Part shown: piece by piece, positions 8,003 through 16,902 of the stretch
Numbering within the stretch: position 1 is the first letter of the stretch
Layout: each line of letters begins with the position of its first letter
Source of the DNA: Lapillicoccus jejuensis
GTDB lineage: Bacteria; Actinomycetota; Actinomycetes; Actinomycetales; Dermatophilaceae
DNA: 64,000 nucleotides
Assembly: GCF_006715055.1 (NCBI RefSeq)
Contig: NZ_VFMN01000001.1
Coordinates: forward strand, 1,116,001-1,180,000
Reading direction: 5' to 3'
Made by a program: the position numbers and the translations under genes
The notes under the pieces: model-generated
What the model saw: the letters and a program-made list of their open reading frames with translations, nothing else
Told to the model about the DNA's origin: nothing
Databases searched by the model: none

Positions 8003-8012
8003 ACGATAGTTT
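8003..8012. promoter_or_regulatory. overlapping divergent -10 boxes, tadA / upp
   Basis: Minus-strand TATCGT (8003-8008) lies 6 bases before tadA and plus-strand TAGTTT (8007-8012) lies 7 bases before upp. The two boxes share two bases, so the promoters cannot easily be occupied at once. Confidence 0.55.
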
Positions 8013-8019
8013 CCCCCTC

Positions 8020-8658
8020 ATGCGCGTCCACGTCGCCGACCACCGGCTCATCACCCACAAGCTGACCTACCTGCGCGACGAGCGGACCGACTCCCCCACC
8101 TTCCGGCGCCTCGTCGAGGAGCTCGTCACGCTGCTCGCCTACGAGGCGACGCGGGACGTGCGCACCGAGCCGGTGGAGATCCGCACGCCGGTGGCGACGA
8201 CGACGGGCATCAAGCTGTCCAGCCCCAAGCCGCTCGTCGTGCCGATCCTGCGCGCGGGCCTGGGGATGCTCGACGGCATGGTGCGCATCCTGCCCTCGGC
8301 CGAGGTCGGCTTCCTCGGGATGGTCCGCAACGAGGAGACCCTCGCCGCGGTGACCTACGCCAACCGGCTGCCCGACGACCTGTCCGGGCGCCAGTGCTAC
8401 GTCCTCGACCCGATGCTCGCGACCGGCGGCACGCTCGTCATGGCCATCCAGTACCTCGTCGAGCGGGGCGCCGACGACATCACCGCCATCACCCTGCTCG
8501 CCGCCCCGGAGGGCATCGCCCACGTCGAGCAGGAGCTGGCCGGGCTCGACGTCCCCGTCACGCTCGTCACCGGCGCGGTCGACGAGCGGCTCAACGAGCA
8601 CGGCTACATCGTCCCCGGTCTCGGCGACGCCGGTGACCGCCTGTACGGCGTCGTCTGA
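8020..8658 (+). CDS. upp: uracil phosphoribosyltransferase
   Basis: 212 aa, full length. Makes UMP from uracil and PRPP in pyrimidine salvage. Visible motifs: the N-terminal [22 protein letters not shown], [13 protein letters not shown], the PRPP-binding loop [11 protein letters not shown] at about 127-137, and the uracil-binding C-terminus [23 protein letters not shown]. It is probably leaderless (TAGTTT, 7 bases upstream). It sits divergent to tadA, a common actinobacterial arrangement. Confidence 0.97.
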   Translation: MRVHVADHRLITHKLTYLRDERTDSPTFRRLVEELVTLLAYEATRDVRTEPVEIRTPVATTTGIKLSSPKPLVVPILRAGLGMLDGMVRILPSAEVGFLGMVRNEETLAAVTYANRLPDDLSGRQCYVLDPMLATGGTLVMAIQYLVERGADDITAITLLAAPEGIAHVEQELAGLDVPVTLVTGAVDERLNEHGYIVPGLGDAGDRLYGVV

Positions 8659-8664
8659 GCAGGA

Positions 8665-8676
8665 CGCCGTACGGCG
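8665..8676. repeat. CGCCGTACGGCG palindrome
   Basis: A perfect 12-base palindrome just after the upp stop. The core CCGTACGG recurs in and between genes across the window (for example 25886-25899, 27912-27923, 35445-35456). Confidence 0.5.
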
Positions 8677-8795
8677 GTCGCGGCTCGCCGCCGCACCGTC
8701 CCCACCCCACGCGCAACATTTGGCACACTGGTCCCTGATCCGCGCCACCCGCAGCCGCAGCACGACTCTACGCCCGTCCCCCGAGGAGCACCCCG

Positions 8796-8963
8796 ATGAC
8801 CCAGCGCGTGAAGAAGGTCGGCGGCTGGCTGCTCATCGCCTTCGTCGTCTACGCGATCGTCAAGTCCCCCACGCAGGCGGCCGACATCGTGCACACGTCG
8901 GGGGACGTGCTCGGCCAGGGCGTGCGCAGCATCTTCAGCTTCTTCGACGCGCTGCTGAAGTAG
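8796..8963 (+). CDS. small membrane protein
   Basis: 55 aa, starting MTQRVKKVGGWLLIAFVVYA. It has one hydrophobic segment at about residues 9-23, followed by a short amphipathic tail ending FSFFDALLK. The ATG has a GAGGAG element at good spacing. Its stop is 6 bases before the PH-domain gene, and the pair is probably one transcript. Small proteins of this kind recur beside bacterial PH-domain membrane proteins in actinobacteria; the function is unknown. Confidence 0.7.
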   Translation: MTQRVKKVGGWLLIAFVVYAIVKSPTQAADIVHTSGDVLGQGVRSIFSFFDALLK

Positions 8964-8969
8964 CCGGAG

Positions 8970-9941
8970 GTGGCGCGCGCCCCCCGCTACGAGCGCTACC
9001 TCGTCCGGGGTGAGCGCGTGGTCCTCGCGATCCACCTGCACTGGGTCAAGGTCGCCAAGGACGTCGGGATCGGGGTCGGTCTGCTCGTCCTCGCCGTCTG
9101 GGTCGACATCGTCACGGCCCCCGACCTCGACGTCGTGCGCAACGTCGTGTGGGTCGTCGCGCTGGCCGGGGTGCTGCGCACCGCGTGGATCCTCTTCGAG
9201 TGGCGGCACGACTGGTTCGTCGCGACGAACAAGCGGCTGCTGCTGACCACCGGCTTCGTCGGGCAGCGCACGCCGATGATGCCGATGAACCGCGTCACCG
9301 ACATGTCCTACGAGCGCTCGGTCGTCGGGCTCGCCCTCGGCTACGGCCACTTCGTCCTCGAGTCCGCCGGCCAGGAGCAGGCGCTGCGCGACATCAACTA
9401 CATCCCGCACCCGGACGAGACCTACCGGGCGATCGTCACCGAGATCTTCGGCGCGGACGTGCCTGCCGACGAGGCGGGGCCCGACGACGTCGACGAGGCC
9501 GACGACGGGTACGACGGCGACGACGACGGGCCGCGCGGTCCGCGCGCCCGCGGCAGGGACGACGACCCGATGGCCCCGCGCGGGCCGCTCACCCCCGGGC
9601 CCGGCTGGGTGCCGCAGGGCAGCTCCCCGGTCGTCGACTACGGCGCCGCCGGCGACCACTCGCGGGCCATCCGGATCCCCCGGCCCCGCCGCCCCGTCCG
9701 TCGGGGCCGTGACGACGCCCCTGGCGACGAGGGCGAGCCGCTCTACCTCAGCGAGGACCTGCGCACCCGGCGCGCCCGCACCGGACCGATCGCGGTCGGC
9801 ACCGGGCGCGACCTCGACCCCGAGCCGGACGAGGCGGACGTCGCGGCGGGCGACGACGCGACGTCGTACGGGCAGGGGGAGGACGACGAGCTGCTGTGGG
9901 AGTCCTTCGAGGAGTGGGGTCGCGACCGTCGCGACGGGTGA
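8970..9941 (+). CDS. membrane protein with bacterial PH domain
   Basis: 323 aa. Two hydrophobic segments at about 31-47 and 57-76 are followed by a bacterial PH (YdbS-like) domain: DWFVATNKRLLLTTGFVGQRTPMMPMNRVTDMSYERSVVGxxLGYG at about 82-130. From about 170 on the protein is a long, acidic, probably disordered tail rich in Asp, Gly and Arg-Pro, ending WESFEEWGRDRRDG. The start is uncertain because the GGAGG directly abuts the GTG. It is probably expressed with the small membrane protein upstream. Role unknown. Confidence 0.78.
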   Translation: MARAPRYERYLVRGERVVLAIHLHWVKVAKDVGIGVGLLVLAVWVDIVTAPDLDVVRNVVWVVALAGVLRTAWILFEWRHDWFVATNKRLLLTTGFVGQRTPMMPMNRVTDMSYERSVVGLALGYGHFVLESAGQEQALRDINYIPHPDETYRAIVTEIFGADVPADEAGPDDVDEADDGYDGDDDGPRGPRARGRDDDPMAPRGPLTPGPGWVPQGSSPVVDYGAAGDHSRAIRIPRPRRPVRRGRDDAPGDEGEPLYLSEDLRTRRARTGPIAVGTGRDLDPEPDEADVAAGDDATSYGQGEDDELLWESFEEWGRDRRDG

Positions 9942-10038
9942 GATCCCCCACCGGTTCCTGCGGGTGGACTCCGGGCAGGAGGGCTGACGGGCCGTTGCCG
10001 TCCGACCGCGGCCCGTCGAGAGCAGTGGAGGGATCGAG

Positions 10039-11181
10039 ATGAAGGCCGTCGTCTACCAGGGCCCGCGCAAGGTCAGCGTCGAGGAGGTGCCGGACGCCCG
10101 GATCGAGGACCCGAACGACGTCGTCGTCCGCATCACGACGACGAACATCTGCGGGTCGGACCTGCACATGTACGAGGGGCGCACCGGCGTCGAGGAGGGC
10201 AAGGTCCTCGGCCACGAGAACATGGGCGTCGTCGAGGCGGTCGGCGACGCCGTGCGTCAGTTCAAGGCCGGTGACCGGGTCTCGGTCCCCTTCAACATCG
10301 GGTGCGGCAGTTGCCGCAACTGCCTGACCGGCTGGTCGTCGTTCTGCACCCGGATGAACCCCACCGAGGGGATGGACGGGGCGGCGTACGGCTACGCCAA
10401 CATGGGCCCGTACGACGGCGGTCAGGCCGAGTACCTGCGGGTGCCGTTCGCGGACTTCAACCTGCTGTCGCTGCCCGAGGGTGACGAGCACGAGAACGAC
10501 TTCACGATGCTGTCGGACATCTTCCCCACCGGGTGGCACGGCGTCGAGCTGTCCGGCTTCCAGGTCGGTGACCGCGTCGCGGTCTTCGGCGGCGGTCCGG
10601 TCGGGCTGATGGCCGCGCACTCGGCGATGATCCGCGGCGCGAGCCAGGTCTTCGTCGTCGACCGTCAGCCGGACCGGTTGCGGCTGGCCGAGAAGATCGG
10701 CGCGACCCCGGTCGACTTCTCCCAGGGCGACCCGGTGCAGCAGCTGCTCGACGCGACCGACGGGCTCGGCGTCGACCGGGGCGTGGAGGCCGTGGGCTAC
10801 CAGGCGCACGACCACTCCGGGGAGGAGCACCCCGAGCTCGTCCTCGACAACCTCGTCGCGAGCGTGCGCACCACGGGCGGCATCGGTGTCGTCGGCGTCT
10901 ACGTGCCCGAGGACCCGGGGGCGAGCAGCGACCTGGCCAAGGAGGGCCGCATCCCCTGGCAGTACGGCCAGTTCTTCACCAAGGGCCAGAGCATGGGCAC
11001 CGGCCAGGCGCCGGTGAAGCGCTACAACCGCCAGCTGCGCGACCTCATCGTCGCGGGGCGGGCGACCCCGGGCTGGATCGTCTCCCACGAGCTCGGGCTC
11101 GACGAGGCGCCGGACGGGTACGCCCACTTCGACGCCCGCGAGGACGGCTGGACCAAGGTCCTGCTCCACCCGTCGGCCTGA
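10039..11181 (+). CDS. fdhA: glutathione-independent formaldehyde dehydrogenase (zinc MDR family)
   Basis: 380 aa, a zinc alcohol dehydrogenase of the MDR superfamily. Catalytic zinc ligands: NICGSDLHMYEG (Cys38), GHEN at about 61, and FPTGWHG later. Structural zinc: a CGSCRNCLTGWSSFC cluster at about 92-106. The Rossmann motif is VAVFGGGPVGLMAAH. The overall pattern, including KVLGHENMGVVEAVG and the C-terminal AHFDAREDGWTKVLLHP, is that of the Pseudomonas putida-type NAD-dependent formaldehyde dehydrogenases, which need no added glutathione. It stands alone, and the ATG has a GGAGGGAT-type ribosome binding site. Confidence 0.9.
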   Translation: MKAVVYQGPRKVSVEEVPDARIEDPNDVVVRITTTNICGSDLHMYEGRTGVEEGKVLGHENMGVVEAVGDAVRQFKAGDRVSVPFNIGCGSCRNCLTGWSSFCTRMNPTEGMDGAAYGYANMGPYDGGQAEYLRVPFADFNLLSLPEGDEHENDFTMLSDIFPTGWHGVELSGFQVGDRVAVFGGGPVGLMAAHSAMIRGASQVFVVDRQPDRLRLAEKIGATPVDFSQGDPVQQLLDATDGLGVDRGVEAVGYQAHDHSGEEHPELVLDNLVASVRTTGGIGVVGVYVPEDPGASSDLAKEGRIPWQYGQFFTKGQSMGTGQAPVKRYNRQLRDLIVAGRATPGWIVSHELGLDEAPDGYAHFDAREDGWTKVLLHPSA

Positions 11182-11187
11182 GTCCAG

Positions 11188-11229
11188 CGTCCGCACCGAC
11201 GGGGCACCGGTGCCCCGCCGGTGCGGACG
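11188..11229. terminator. nested palindrome between convergent genes
   Basis: CGTCCGCACCG (11188-11198) pairs with CGGTGCGGACG (11219-11229) around a perfect GGGGCACCGGTGCCCC palindrome (11201-11216). It is sequence-related to the element at 3601-3648. It lies between the formaldehyde dehydrogenase and the convergent kinase gene. Confidence 0.7.
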
Positions 11230-12126
11230 TCACCCGGCGTCGAGGACGAGCTGCCGCGCGGTGTGCTCGGCGACCCCTCGGTGCGGGGACCCGGGCTCCA
11301 TCGCCGCGGCGAAGGCGGCGGCCCAGGCCGCGGCGCGAGTCCACACGTGCGGGTCGTACGGCGTCCCGTCGGCGTCGAGGCGGGCGCGGAAGGCCCGCCG
11401 CTGCTGCGGGTCGAAACTGAACCACGCCGTCGCGAGGTCGCTCGCCGGGTCGCCGCCGGTGACGTCGCCCCAGTCGACGAGGCCGCTCAGCCGGCCCCCG
11501 CTCTGGACCAGGTTGGTCGGGTGCGGGTCGCCGTGCAGCCACAGCGGAGGGCCGTCGTACGGCGGCGCGGCGAGCCCGGCCTCCCAGGCCGCCCGCAGCG
11601 GCTCACGCGGCCCGTCCCAGGCGAGGATCCGCGCCCGTACGGCGTCGTCGCGGTCCCGCACCGGTCGGCCCCGGAAGAGGTTGACCGGGGCGTCCTCGGC
11701 CGCCGGGCGGTGCAGCACGCGGAACGCGTCGGCGAGGTCGTCGACCAGGCCGCCGCGCTCCGGCACCGGCAGCCGGGCGACGTCCTCACCGGGGACCCAA
11801 CGGGCGACGAGCCACGGGTAGGGGTAGCCGCCGTCCGTCGTCTCCGGCGCCCCGAGGTGGACGGGCTCGGGGACGGCGACCGGCAGCGTCGGCGCGAGCA
11901 GGCCGACCCACCGCGCCTCGTGCACGACGAGGTCGGCCGCGAGCGCCCGCCGCGGCAGCCGGACGACGTGGTCCGCGCCGAGCCGCCAGACCTCGTTGTC
12001 CCACCCGGTCGCGACGCGGCGCAGCGGCAGGGCCGCGAGGTCGGGGTGGTGCGGGGCCAGCCCCGTGGCGAGCAGGCGGCGCACGACGGTCTCGTCGACC
12101 CGCACGTCGGCGTCGGGCGTGGGCAC
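11230..12126 (-). CDS. aminoglycoside-phosphotransferase-family kinase
   Basis: 298 aa, of the APH/choline-kinase fold. The N-lobe nucleotide region is GWDNEVWRLGADHVVRLPRR, the catalytic loop WLHGDPHPTNLV (HGD..N), and the metal-binding GLVDWGDVTGGDPASDLA. Members phosphorylate aminoglycosides, macrolides, homoserine or other small alcohols; nothing here ties it to resistance, and a metabolic kinase is equally possible. I chose the GTG at 12126 because a TAGCGT box lies 8 bases upstream and the longer frame would run into the divergent promoter. Confidence 0.83.
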   Translation of the reverse strand: MPTPDADVRVDETVVRRLLATGLAPHHPDLAALPLRRVATGWDNEVWRLGADHVVRLPRRALAADLVVHEARWVGLLAPTLPVAVPEPVHLGAPETTDGGYPYPWLVARWVPGEDVARLPVPERGGLVDDLADAFRVLHRPAAEDAPVNLFRGRPVRDRDDAVRARILAWDGPREPLRAAWEAGLAAPPYDGPPLWLHGDPHPTNLVQSGGRLSGLVDWGDVTGGDPASDLATAWFSFDPQQRRAFRARLDADGTPYDPHVWTRAAAWAAAFAAAMEPGSPHRGVAEHTARQLVLDAG

Positions 12127-12134
12127 GGAACCGG

Positions 12135-12140
12135 ACGCTA
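12135..12140 (-). promoter_or_regulatory. -10 box of the APH-family gene
   Basis: TAGCGT on the minus strand, 8 bases before the GTG at 12126. Confidence 0.45.
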
Positions 12141-12170
12141 CCGGGTGCGCGGCACGGCACACTGACCCTC

Positions 12171-12695
12171 GTGAGAGCGACACCGGCGGAGGTCGCGGCA
12201 GCGCTGCCGGGCGACGACGAGGTGCCCGACGCGAGCGTCGTCATGGACCGCGCCGTCACCGTGGACGCCGCGCCCGAGCGGGTGTGGCCCTGGCTCGTGC
12301 AGCTGGGCAAGCGCCGCGCCGGCTGGTACCTGCCGACAGCAGTGGAGCGGGTGGTGCCGCGCCGGCGGCGGGCGCTGCGGCGTCTCGACCCGCGCTGGAC
12401 GACGCTCGCCGTCGGCGACGTCGTGCCGGACTACGGCAGCGCGGACGCGACCTTCACCGTCGCAGCGCTCGAGGCGCCCCACCACCTCGTCTACACGTCG
12501 GTGCGCGGGCACCTGCGGCTGTCGTGGGCGCTCGTGCTCTCGCCCGCGGGGAGCGGCACCCGCCTGCAGCTGCGGCTGCGGATCGCGGGCGTACGGCGCC
12601 CCTGGCTCGCCGACACGCTCGGCTCCTGGTTCGACCTGCTCACCGTCGCGGGGATGGCGGCGGGGCTGCGCGAGCGGATCGCCGCCACGCGCTGA
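12171..12695 (+). CDS. SRPBCC-fold protein
   Basis: 174 aa. An opening MDRAVTVDAAPERVWPWLVQLGKRRAGWY at about 25-53 is the classical first strand and helix of START/SRPBCC ligand-binding proteins. It is followed by VGDVVPDYG, TVAALEAPHHLVYTS and LSPAGSGTRLQLRLRI, which are the central sheet. These proteins hold hydrophobic ligands or act as small cyclases; no ligand can be named. The C-terminal helix begins after WFDLLTVAGM. It is divergent from the APH-family gene with a 44-base gap, and its stop lies in a small GCGCTG/CAGCGC hairpin shared with pntB. Confidence 0.7.
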   Translation: MRATPAEVAAALPGDDEVPDASVVMDRAVTVDAAPERVWPWLVQLGKRRAGWYLPTAVERVVPRRRRALRRLDPRWTTLAVGDVVPDYGSADATFTVAALEAPHHLVYTSVRGHLRLSWALVLSPAGSGTRLQLRLRIAGVRRPWLADTLGSWFDLLTVAGMAAGLRERIAATR

Positions 12696-12702
12696 GCCGC
12701 CG

Positions 12703-14082
12703 TCACAGCGCCCGCAGGATGTCCTCGACCCGGTCCTTGGCGTCGCCGAAGAGCATGGCGCTGTTGTCGCGGAAGAAGAGCGGGTTCTGCACGCCGGCGT
12801 ACCCGCTGGCCATCGACCGCTTGAAGACGACGACGTTCTTGGCGTGCCACACCTCGAGGACCGGCATGCCGGCGATCGGCGAGGCCGGGTCCTCGGCGGC
12901 GGCCGGGTTGACCGTGTCGTTGGCGCCGATGACGAGGACGACGTCGGTGGCGTCGAAGTCGTCGTTGACCTCGTCCATCTCGAGGACGATGTCGTAGGGC
13001 ACCTTGGCCTCGGCGAGCAGGACGTTCATGTGACCGGGAAGGCGTCCGGCGACGGGGTGGATGCCGAAGCGCACGTCGACGCCCCGCTCGCGCAGCTTGG
13101 CGGTGAGGTCGGCGACGGGGTACTGCGCCTGGGCGACGGCCATGCCGTAGCCGGGCGTGATGACGACGGACGACGCGTCGCGCAGCAGCTCGGCGACCTC
13201 GGCCGCACTCGTCTCGCGGTGCTCGCCGTAGTCGGTGGCCTCGCCGCTCGGCGCCTCGATGCCGAAGCCGCCGGCGATGACCGAGATGAAGGAGCGGTTC
13301 ATCGCCTGGCACATGATGTAGGACAGGTAGGCGCCCGAGGAGCCGACGAGCGCGCCGGTGACGATGAGCAGGTTGTTGTCGAGCAGGAAGCCGGACGCGG
13401 CGGCGGCCCACCCGGAGTAGCTGTTGAGCATCGACACGACGACGGGCATGTCGCCGCCGCCGATCGAGGCGACGAGGTGCCAGCCGAGCGCGAGGGCCAG
13501 CACGGTGACGACGGCGAGCAGCCACAGCGACGGCGAGACAACGAACCACACGGTGAGCGCGACGAAGACGACGAGCGCGCCGAGGTTGAGGGCGTTCTTG
13601 CCCGGCAGCATGAGCGGAGCCGAGGGGATCCGTGCGGAGAGCTTGAGGAAGGCGACGATCGAGCCGGTGAAGGTCACGGCGCCGATGAAGACGCCGACGA
13701 CGACCTCGCCGTGGTGGATCCCGAGCAGCGACCCGGTCAGGCCCGGGTCCTCGAGGTAGCCGTTCCAGCCGACGAGCACCGCCGCGAGGCCGACGAAGCT
13801 GTGCAGCAGCGCGATGAGCTCGGGCATGCCGGTCATCTCGACGACCCGGGCGCGCCACAGGCCGACGGCGGCGCCGACGAGGACGGCGACGACGAGCAGG
13901 ACGAGCCCGAGCCCGCTCGGGTGCTGCAGGACGAGCGTGGCGAGGACGGCGACGCCCATCCCGGCCATGCCGAGCAGGACGCCGCGCCGTGAGGTCTCGT
14001 GCCTGCTCAGCCCGGCGAGGCTGAGGATGAAGAGCAGGGCCGCCACGAGGTAGGCGGCGAAGGTGACCTTCTCGGCGGTCAT
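12703..14082 (-). CDS. pntB: NAD(P) transhydrogenase subunit beta
   Basis: 459 aa. It begins with nine or so membrane helices (about residues 5-270), including the conserved [17 protein letters not shown] and [25 protein letters not shown] segments. The soluble NADP-binding domain III follows, with [52 protein letters not shown] and the closing [17 protein letters not shown]-like end. With PntA it couples proton entry to hydride transfer from NADH to NADP+. It starts 3 bases after the pntA stop, so the two are one operon. Confidence 0.97.
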   Translation of the reverse strand: MTAEKVTFAAYLVAALLFILSLAGLSRHETSRRGVLLGMAGMGVAVLATLVLQHPSGLGLVLLVVAVLVGAAVGLWRARVVEMTGMPELIALLHSFVGLAAVLVGWNGYLEDPGLTGSLLGIHHGEVVVGVFIGAVTFTGSIVAFLKLSARIPSAPLMLPGKNALNLGALVVFVALTVWFVVSPSLWLLAVVTVLALALGWHLVASIGGGDMPVVVSMLNSYSGWAAAASGFLLDNNLLIVTGALVGSSGAYLSYIMCQAMNRSFISVIAGGFGIEAPSGEATDYGEHRETSAAEVAELLRDASSVVITPGYGMAVAQAQYPVADLTAKLRERGVDVRFGIHPVAGRLPGHMNVLLAEAKVPYDIVLEMDEVNDDFDATDVVLVIGANDTVNPAAAEDPASPIAGMPVLEVWHAKNVVVFKRSMASGYAGVQNPLFFRDNSAMLFGDAKDRVEDILRAL

Positions 14083-14085
14083 CGC

Positions 14086-15621
14086 TCAGCCCCTCGAGAA
14101 CATGGAGAGCATCCGCCGCGTGACGGCGAAGCCGCCGACGACGTTGATGCTGACGAGCAGGACCGCGAGCGCCGCGAGCAGCTGGACGACGAGCCGGTCG
14201 CTCGTCACCTGGAGCATCGCGCCGACGAGGATGACCCCGGAGATGGCGTTGGTCACCGACATCAGCGGGGTGTGCAGCGCGTGGGCGACGTTGCCGATGA
14301 CGTAGAACCCGATGACGACCGACAGGGTCAGCACGGTGAGGTGCTCGGCCAGCTGCCCCGGCGCGAGCGCGGTGACGAGGAGGAGCGCGAGGACGCCGAC
14401 GACGAGGGGAACGGCACCCCGTACGGCGGAGGGTGGCGCCTTCTCGGGCCTCGGCGGCGGGGCCGCCGCGGGCGCGGCCGCCGCCGCGGACACCTGGACC
14501 GGCGGCGGGGGCCAGAGCACCTCGCCGTCGCGCACGACCGTCATCCCGCGCTGCACCTGGTCCTCGAGGTCGAGGACGACCTGGCCGTCCTTGCCCGGGG
14601 TGAGCAGCTTGAGCAGGTTGACGAGGTTGGTCGCGAAGAGCTGGGACGCCTGGGTCGGCAGCCGCCCCGGCAGGTCGGTGTAGCCGATGACCTTGACCCC
14701 GTTGGGGCTGGTGACGACCTCGCCGGCCCGGGTCAGCTCGCAGTTGCCGCCGTTGGCCGCGGCCATGTCGACGACGACGCTGCCCGGCTTCATCGACGCG
14801 ACCATCTCGGCGGTGATGAGCCGGGGCGCGGGGCGGCCGGGGATGAGCGCGGTGGTGACGATGATGTCGACCTCGCGCGCCTGGGCCGCGTAGAGGGCGG
14901 CGGCGCGGGCCTCGAAGTCGGCGGTCGTCTGCTTGGCGTAGCCGTCCGACGACGCCTGCAGCTCTTCCTGCGTCCGCTCGACCTCGAGGAAGGTCGCGCC
15001 CATCGAGCGCACCTGCTCCCCCACCTCCGGGCGGGCGTCGAAGGCGCGCACGACGGCACCGAGGCTGCCCGCGGTGCCGATGGCCGCGAGGCCGGCGACC
15101 CCCGCGCCGATGACGAGGACCGTGGCGGGTGGGACCTTGCCGGCCGCCGTCACCTGCCCGGTGAAGAGGCTGCCGAACTCGTGGGCCGCCTCGATGACGG
15201 CGCGGTAGCCACCGATGTTGGCCATCGAGGAGAGGACGTCCAGGGCCTGCGCCCGCGAGATCCGCGGGACGGCGTCCATGGCGAGGACGGTGACCGGGCG
15301 GCCGGCGAGCCGCTGCACGAGCTCGGGCTTGAGGGCCGGCGAGATGAGGCTCGCGAGGACGGCGCCGTCGCGCAGCGCGTCGATCTCGACGTCGCTCGGG
15401 GCGTTGATCTTGAGGACGACGTCGCTGTCGAGGGCCTCGGCCGCGCTGCCCAGCCGTGCCCCCGCGGCGACGTACACCTCGTCGGGGAAGGCGGCCAGCG
15501 CGCCGGCGCCGGTCTCGACGAGGACGTCGTACCCGAGCGCGCGCAGCTTCTCGACCGAGGCGGGGGTGGCCGCGACGCGCGTCTCCCCCGGGGCGGTCTC
15601 GCGGGGAACTCCGATGCGCAT
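14086..15621 (-). CDS. pntA: NAD(P) transhydrogenase subunit alpha
   Basis: 511 aa, the long (E. coli-like) form in which the soluble NAD domain and the membrane part are one chain. The alanine-dehydrogenase-like domain runs from MRIGVPRETAPGETRVAATP through VLVIGAGVAGLAAIGTA and the R-Q-D loop region. An Ala/Pro linker lies at about 390-415, and four membrane helices follow, ending AVTRRMLSMFSRG. The ATG at 15621 has a perfect GGAGG, so the longer in-frame extension upstream is rejected. It acts with PntB. Confidence 0.97.
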   Translation of the reverse strand: MRIGVPRETAPGETRVAATPASVEKLRALGYDVLVETGAGALAAFPDEVYVAAGARLGSAAEALDSDVVLKINAPSDVEIDALRDGAVLASLISPALKPELVQRLAGRPVTVLAMDAVPRISRAQALDVLSSMANIGGYRAVIEAAHEFGSLFTGQVTAAGKVPPATVLVIGAGVAGLAAIGTAGSLGAVVRAFDARPEVGEQVRSMGATFLEVERTQEELQASSDGYAKQTTADFEARAAALYAAQAREVDIIVTTALIPGRPAPRLITAEMVASMKPGSVVVDMAAANGGNCELTRAGEVVTSPNGVKVIGYTDLPGRLPTQASQLFATNLVNLLKLLTPGKDGQVVLDLEDQVQRGMTVVRDGEVLWPPPPVQVSAAAAAPAAAPPPRPEKAPPSAVRGAVPLVVGVLALLLVTALAPGQLAEHLTVLTLSVVIGFYVIGNVAHALHTPLMSVTNAISGVILVGAMLQVTSDRLVVQLLAALAVLLVSINVVGGFAVTRRMLSMFSRG

Positions 15622-15782
15622 GGGACCTCCGGGTCGGCGTCCGCTGCTCCCGGCGGTGGGAGCGGGGGCGTCGGCCACGGCGGTGGCCGGCACGGGCAAC
15701 CTACGGGGTCGGGCGCGTCCCGGGGAACACCGTGTCCACCGGGCGCGCCGTGGTGGTCCTCACAGGCGGCCCGTCGCGGGGG

Positions 15783-15944
15783 TCAGAACAGGCCCTGCCA
15801 GACGAGGACGACGAGCAGCACGATGATGACGACGCCGCCGAGGAAGAGCGACGAGCCCACGTCGCGCTGCCGGCGGTCGTACGACGTCGGGCCCGGCACC
15901 TGCGCGGGCGGCGGCTGCGCCGGAGGCTGCTCGTCGTCGGTCAT
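15783..15944 (-). CDS. small single-pass membrane protein
   Basis: 53 aa. A proline-rich cytoplasmic head (PPAQPPPAQVPGP), then SYDRRQRDVGSSLF, then a hydrophobic segment at about 34-50 (LGGVVIIVLLVVLVWQG). It is too short for function assignment. It lies 161 bases upstream of pntA on the same strand and could belong to the same transcript. Confidence 0.55.
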   Translation of the reverse strand: MTDDEQPPAQPPPAQVPGPTSYDRRQRDVGSSLFLGGVVIIVLLVVLVWQGLF

Positions 15945-16006
15945 GCCTGGTCAACGAGGGGGCCGCCGCCGGGTCACGCGAGCGGCGCCGCCCGTCCCGG
16001 GACGGT

Positions 16007-16043
16007 CTGAAGGCCCGCGAGCGTGGTCATCGCGGGCCTTCAG
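16007..16043. terminator. perfect 14-base-stem hairpin
   Basis: CTGAAGGCCCGCGA pairs with TCGCGGGCCTTCAG around a 9-base loop. It lies downstream of the ApbE-like gene on the minus strand and upstream of the 53-aa gene, and probably separates the two transcripts. Confidence 0.7.
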
Positions 16044-16107
16044 GGTCGTGGGGACGGCTGCACCGTCCCGTCACGATAGCGAAGCGTTACCGCGCGGCGC
16101 GAGGGTT

Positions 16108-16134
16108 CCGAGACAACTCACACCAGTGTCTCGG
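16108..16134. other. inverted repeat after the ApbE-like gene
   Basis: CCGAGACA and TGTCTCGG (8-base arms, 11-base spacer) lie seven bases beyond the stop of the ApbE-like gene. It may be part of the transcript end together with the 16007-16043 hairpin, or a protein site. Confidence 0.35.
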
Positions 16135-16140
16135 GGTCGG

Positions 16141-16902
16141 TCACAGCTCGGCCCCCTCCGGCCAGTCGCCGACGAGGACCGGCGCTCCCGGGCCCGGGGG
16201 GACCAGGCGCGCCGGCCAGCCGTCCGCGTCCCGCACGCGGCCCCGCACCAGCCCCGTCGCCAGCCCGCGCGCGGCGACGGCGTCGGGCGCCACGACCGTC
16301 GCCGCCGACCACGGGTCCCCGTCGACCCCGGCGGCCGTGGCCAGGGCCAGGCCGGTGGGGACCGCGACGAGCGCGGCGGGCCCGCCGTCGGCGTGCTGCA
16401 CGAGCACCTCCCAGCCGAGCTCGGCCCCCGAGCCGTCCGGACCGGCGGTGGCGATGTCGCCGCCGATGCTCACGAGGCAGGCGACGTCGAGCTGCGTCGC
16501 GACGACCTCGGCGCAGCGGTCCGCGCCCCACGCGCGGGCCACCACGCCGACGTCGAGCGTGGCCCCGGGCGCGACGCGCACGAGCCGCTGGTCGACCACG
16601 ACCTCGAGACCGCCGACCAGCCCCCGCTCGAGACCGGCCGCGACGAGCGCGGTGAGGGTCGCGGACGTCGTCACCCACCGACCGGAGGGCAGCCGGTCGG
16701 CCTCGCCGTGCGGGCCGGCGGCCAGCTCGACGTGGGCGAGGACGTCGTCGACGAGCCGCTTGGCCGAGCGCAGGGCCGCCGGGTCCGCCGTGACGAGGCG
16801 CACGGTCGTCCCCCACAGCGCCCACTCGTAGGCGGGGCCGTGCAGCTCGAGGGCCGGGCCGGGGGGTGTGAGGGAGCCGGGGTCGACGGCCTGGGCGCTC
16901 AT
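16141..16902 (-). CDS. ApbE-like FAD:protein FMN transferase
   Basis: 253 aa, shorter than the usual ~300. The C-terminal half keeps the ApbE pattern: TLDVGVVARAWGADRCAEV in place of DLGGIAKGYAVD, then ACLVSIGGDIATAGP, then WSAATVVAPDAVAARGLAT. The N-terminal AELSRF-type FAD-contact stretch of classical ApbE is hard to find, and the signal peptide is missing. True family members attach FMN to a Thr of redox-membrane proteins. This protein may be an active divergent form or degenerate. Its ATG overlaps the stop of the small exported-protein gene by four bases. Confidence 0.6.
   Translation of the reverse strand: MSAQAVDPGSLTPPGPALELHGPAYEWALWGTTVRLVTADPAALRSAKRLVDDVLAHVELAAGPHGEADRLPSGRWVTTSATLTALVAAGLERGLVGGLEVVVDQRLVRVAPGATLDVGVVARAWGADRCAEVVATQLDVACLVSIGGDIATAGPDGSGAELGWEVLVQHADGGPAALVAVPTGLALATAAGVDGDPWSAATVVAPDAVAARGLATGLVRGRVRDADGWPARLVPPGPGAPVLVGDWPEGAEL

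Noticed and set aside
11230-12126. Antibiotic-resistance gene
   Set aside because: The APH fold is clear, but sequence alone does not separate resistance from metabolic kinases, and there is no mobile context.
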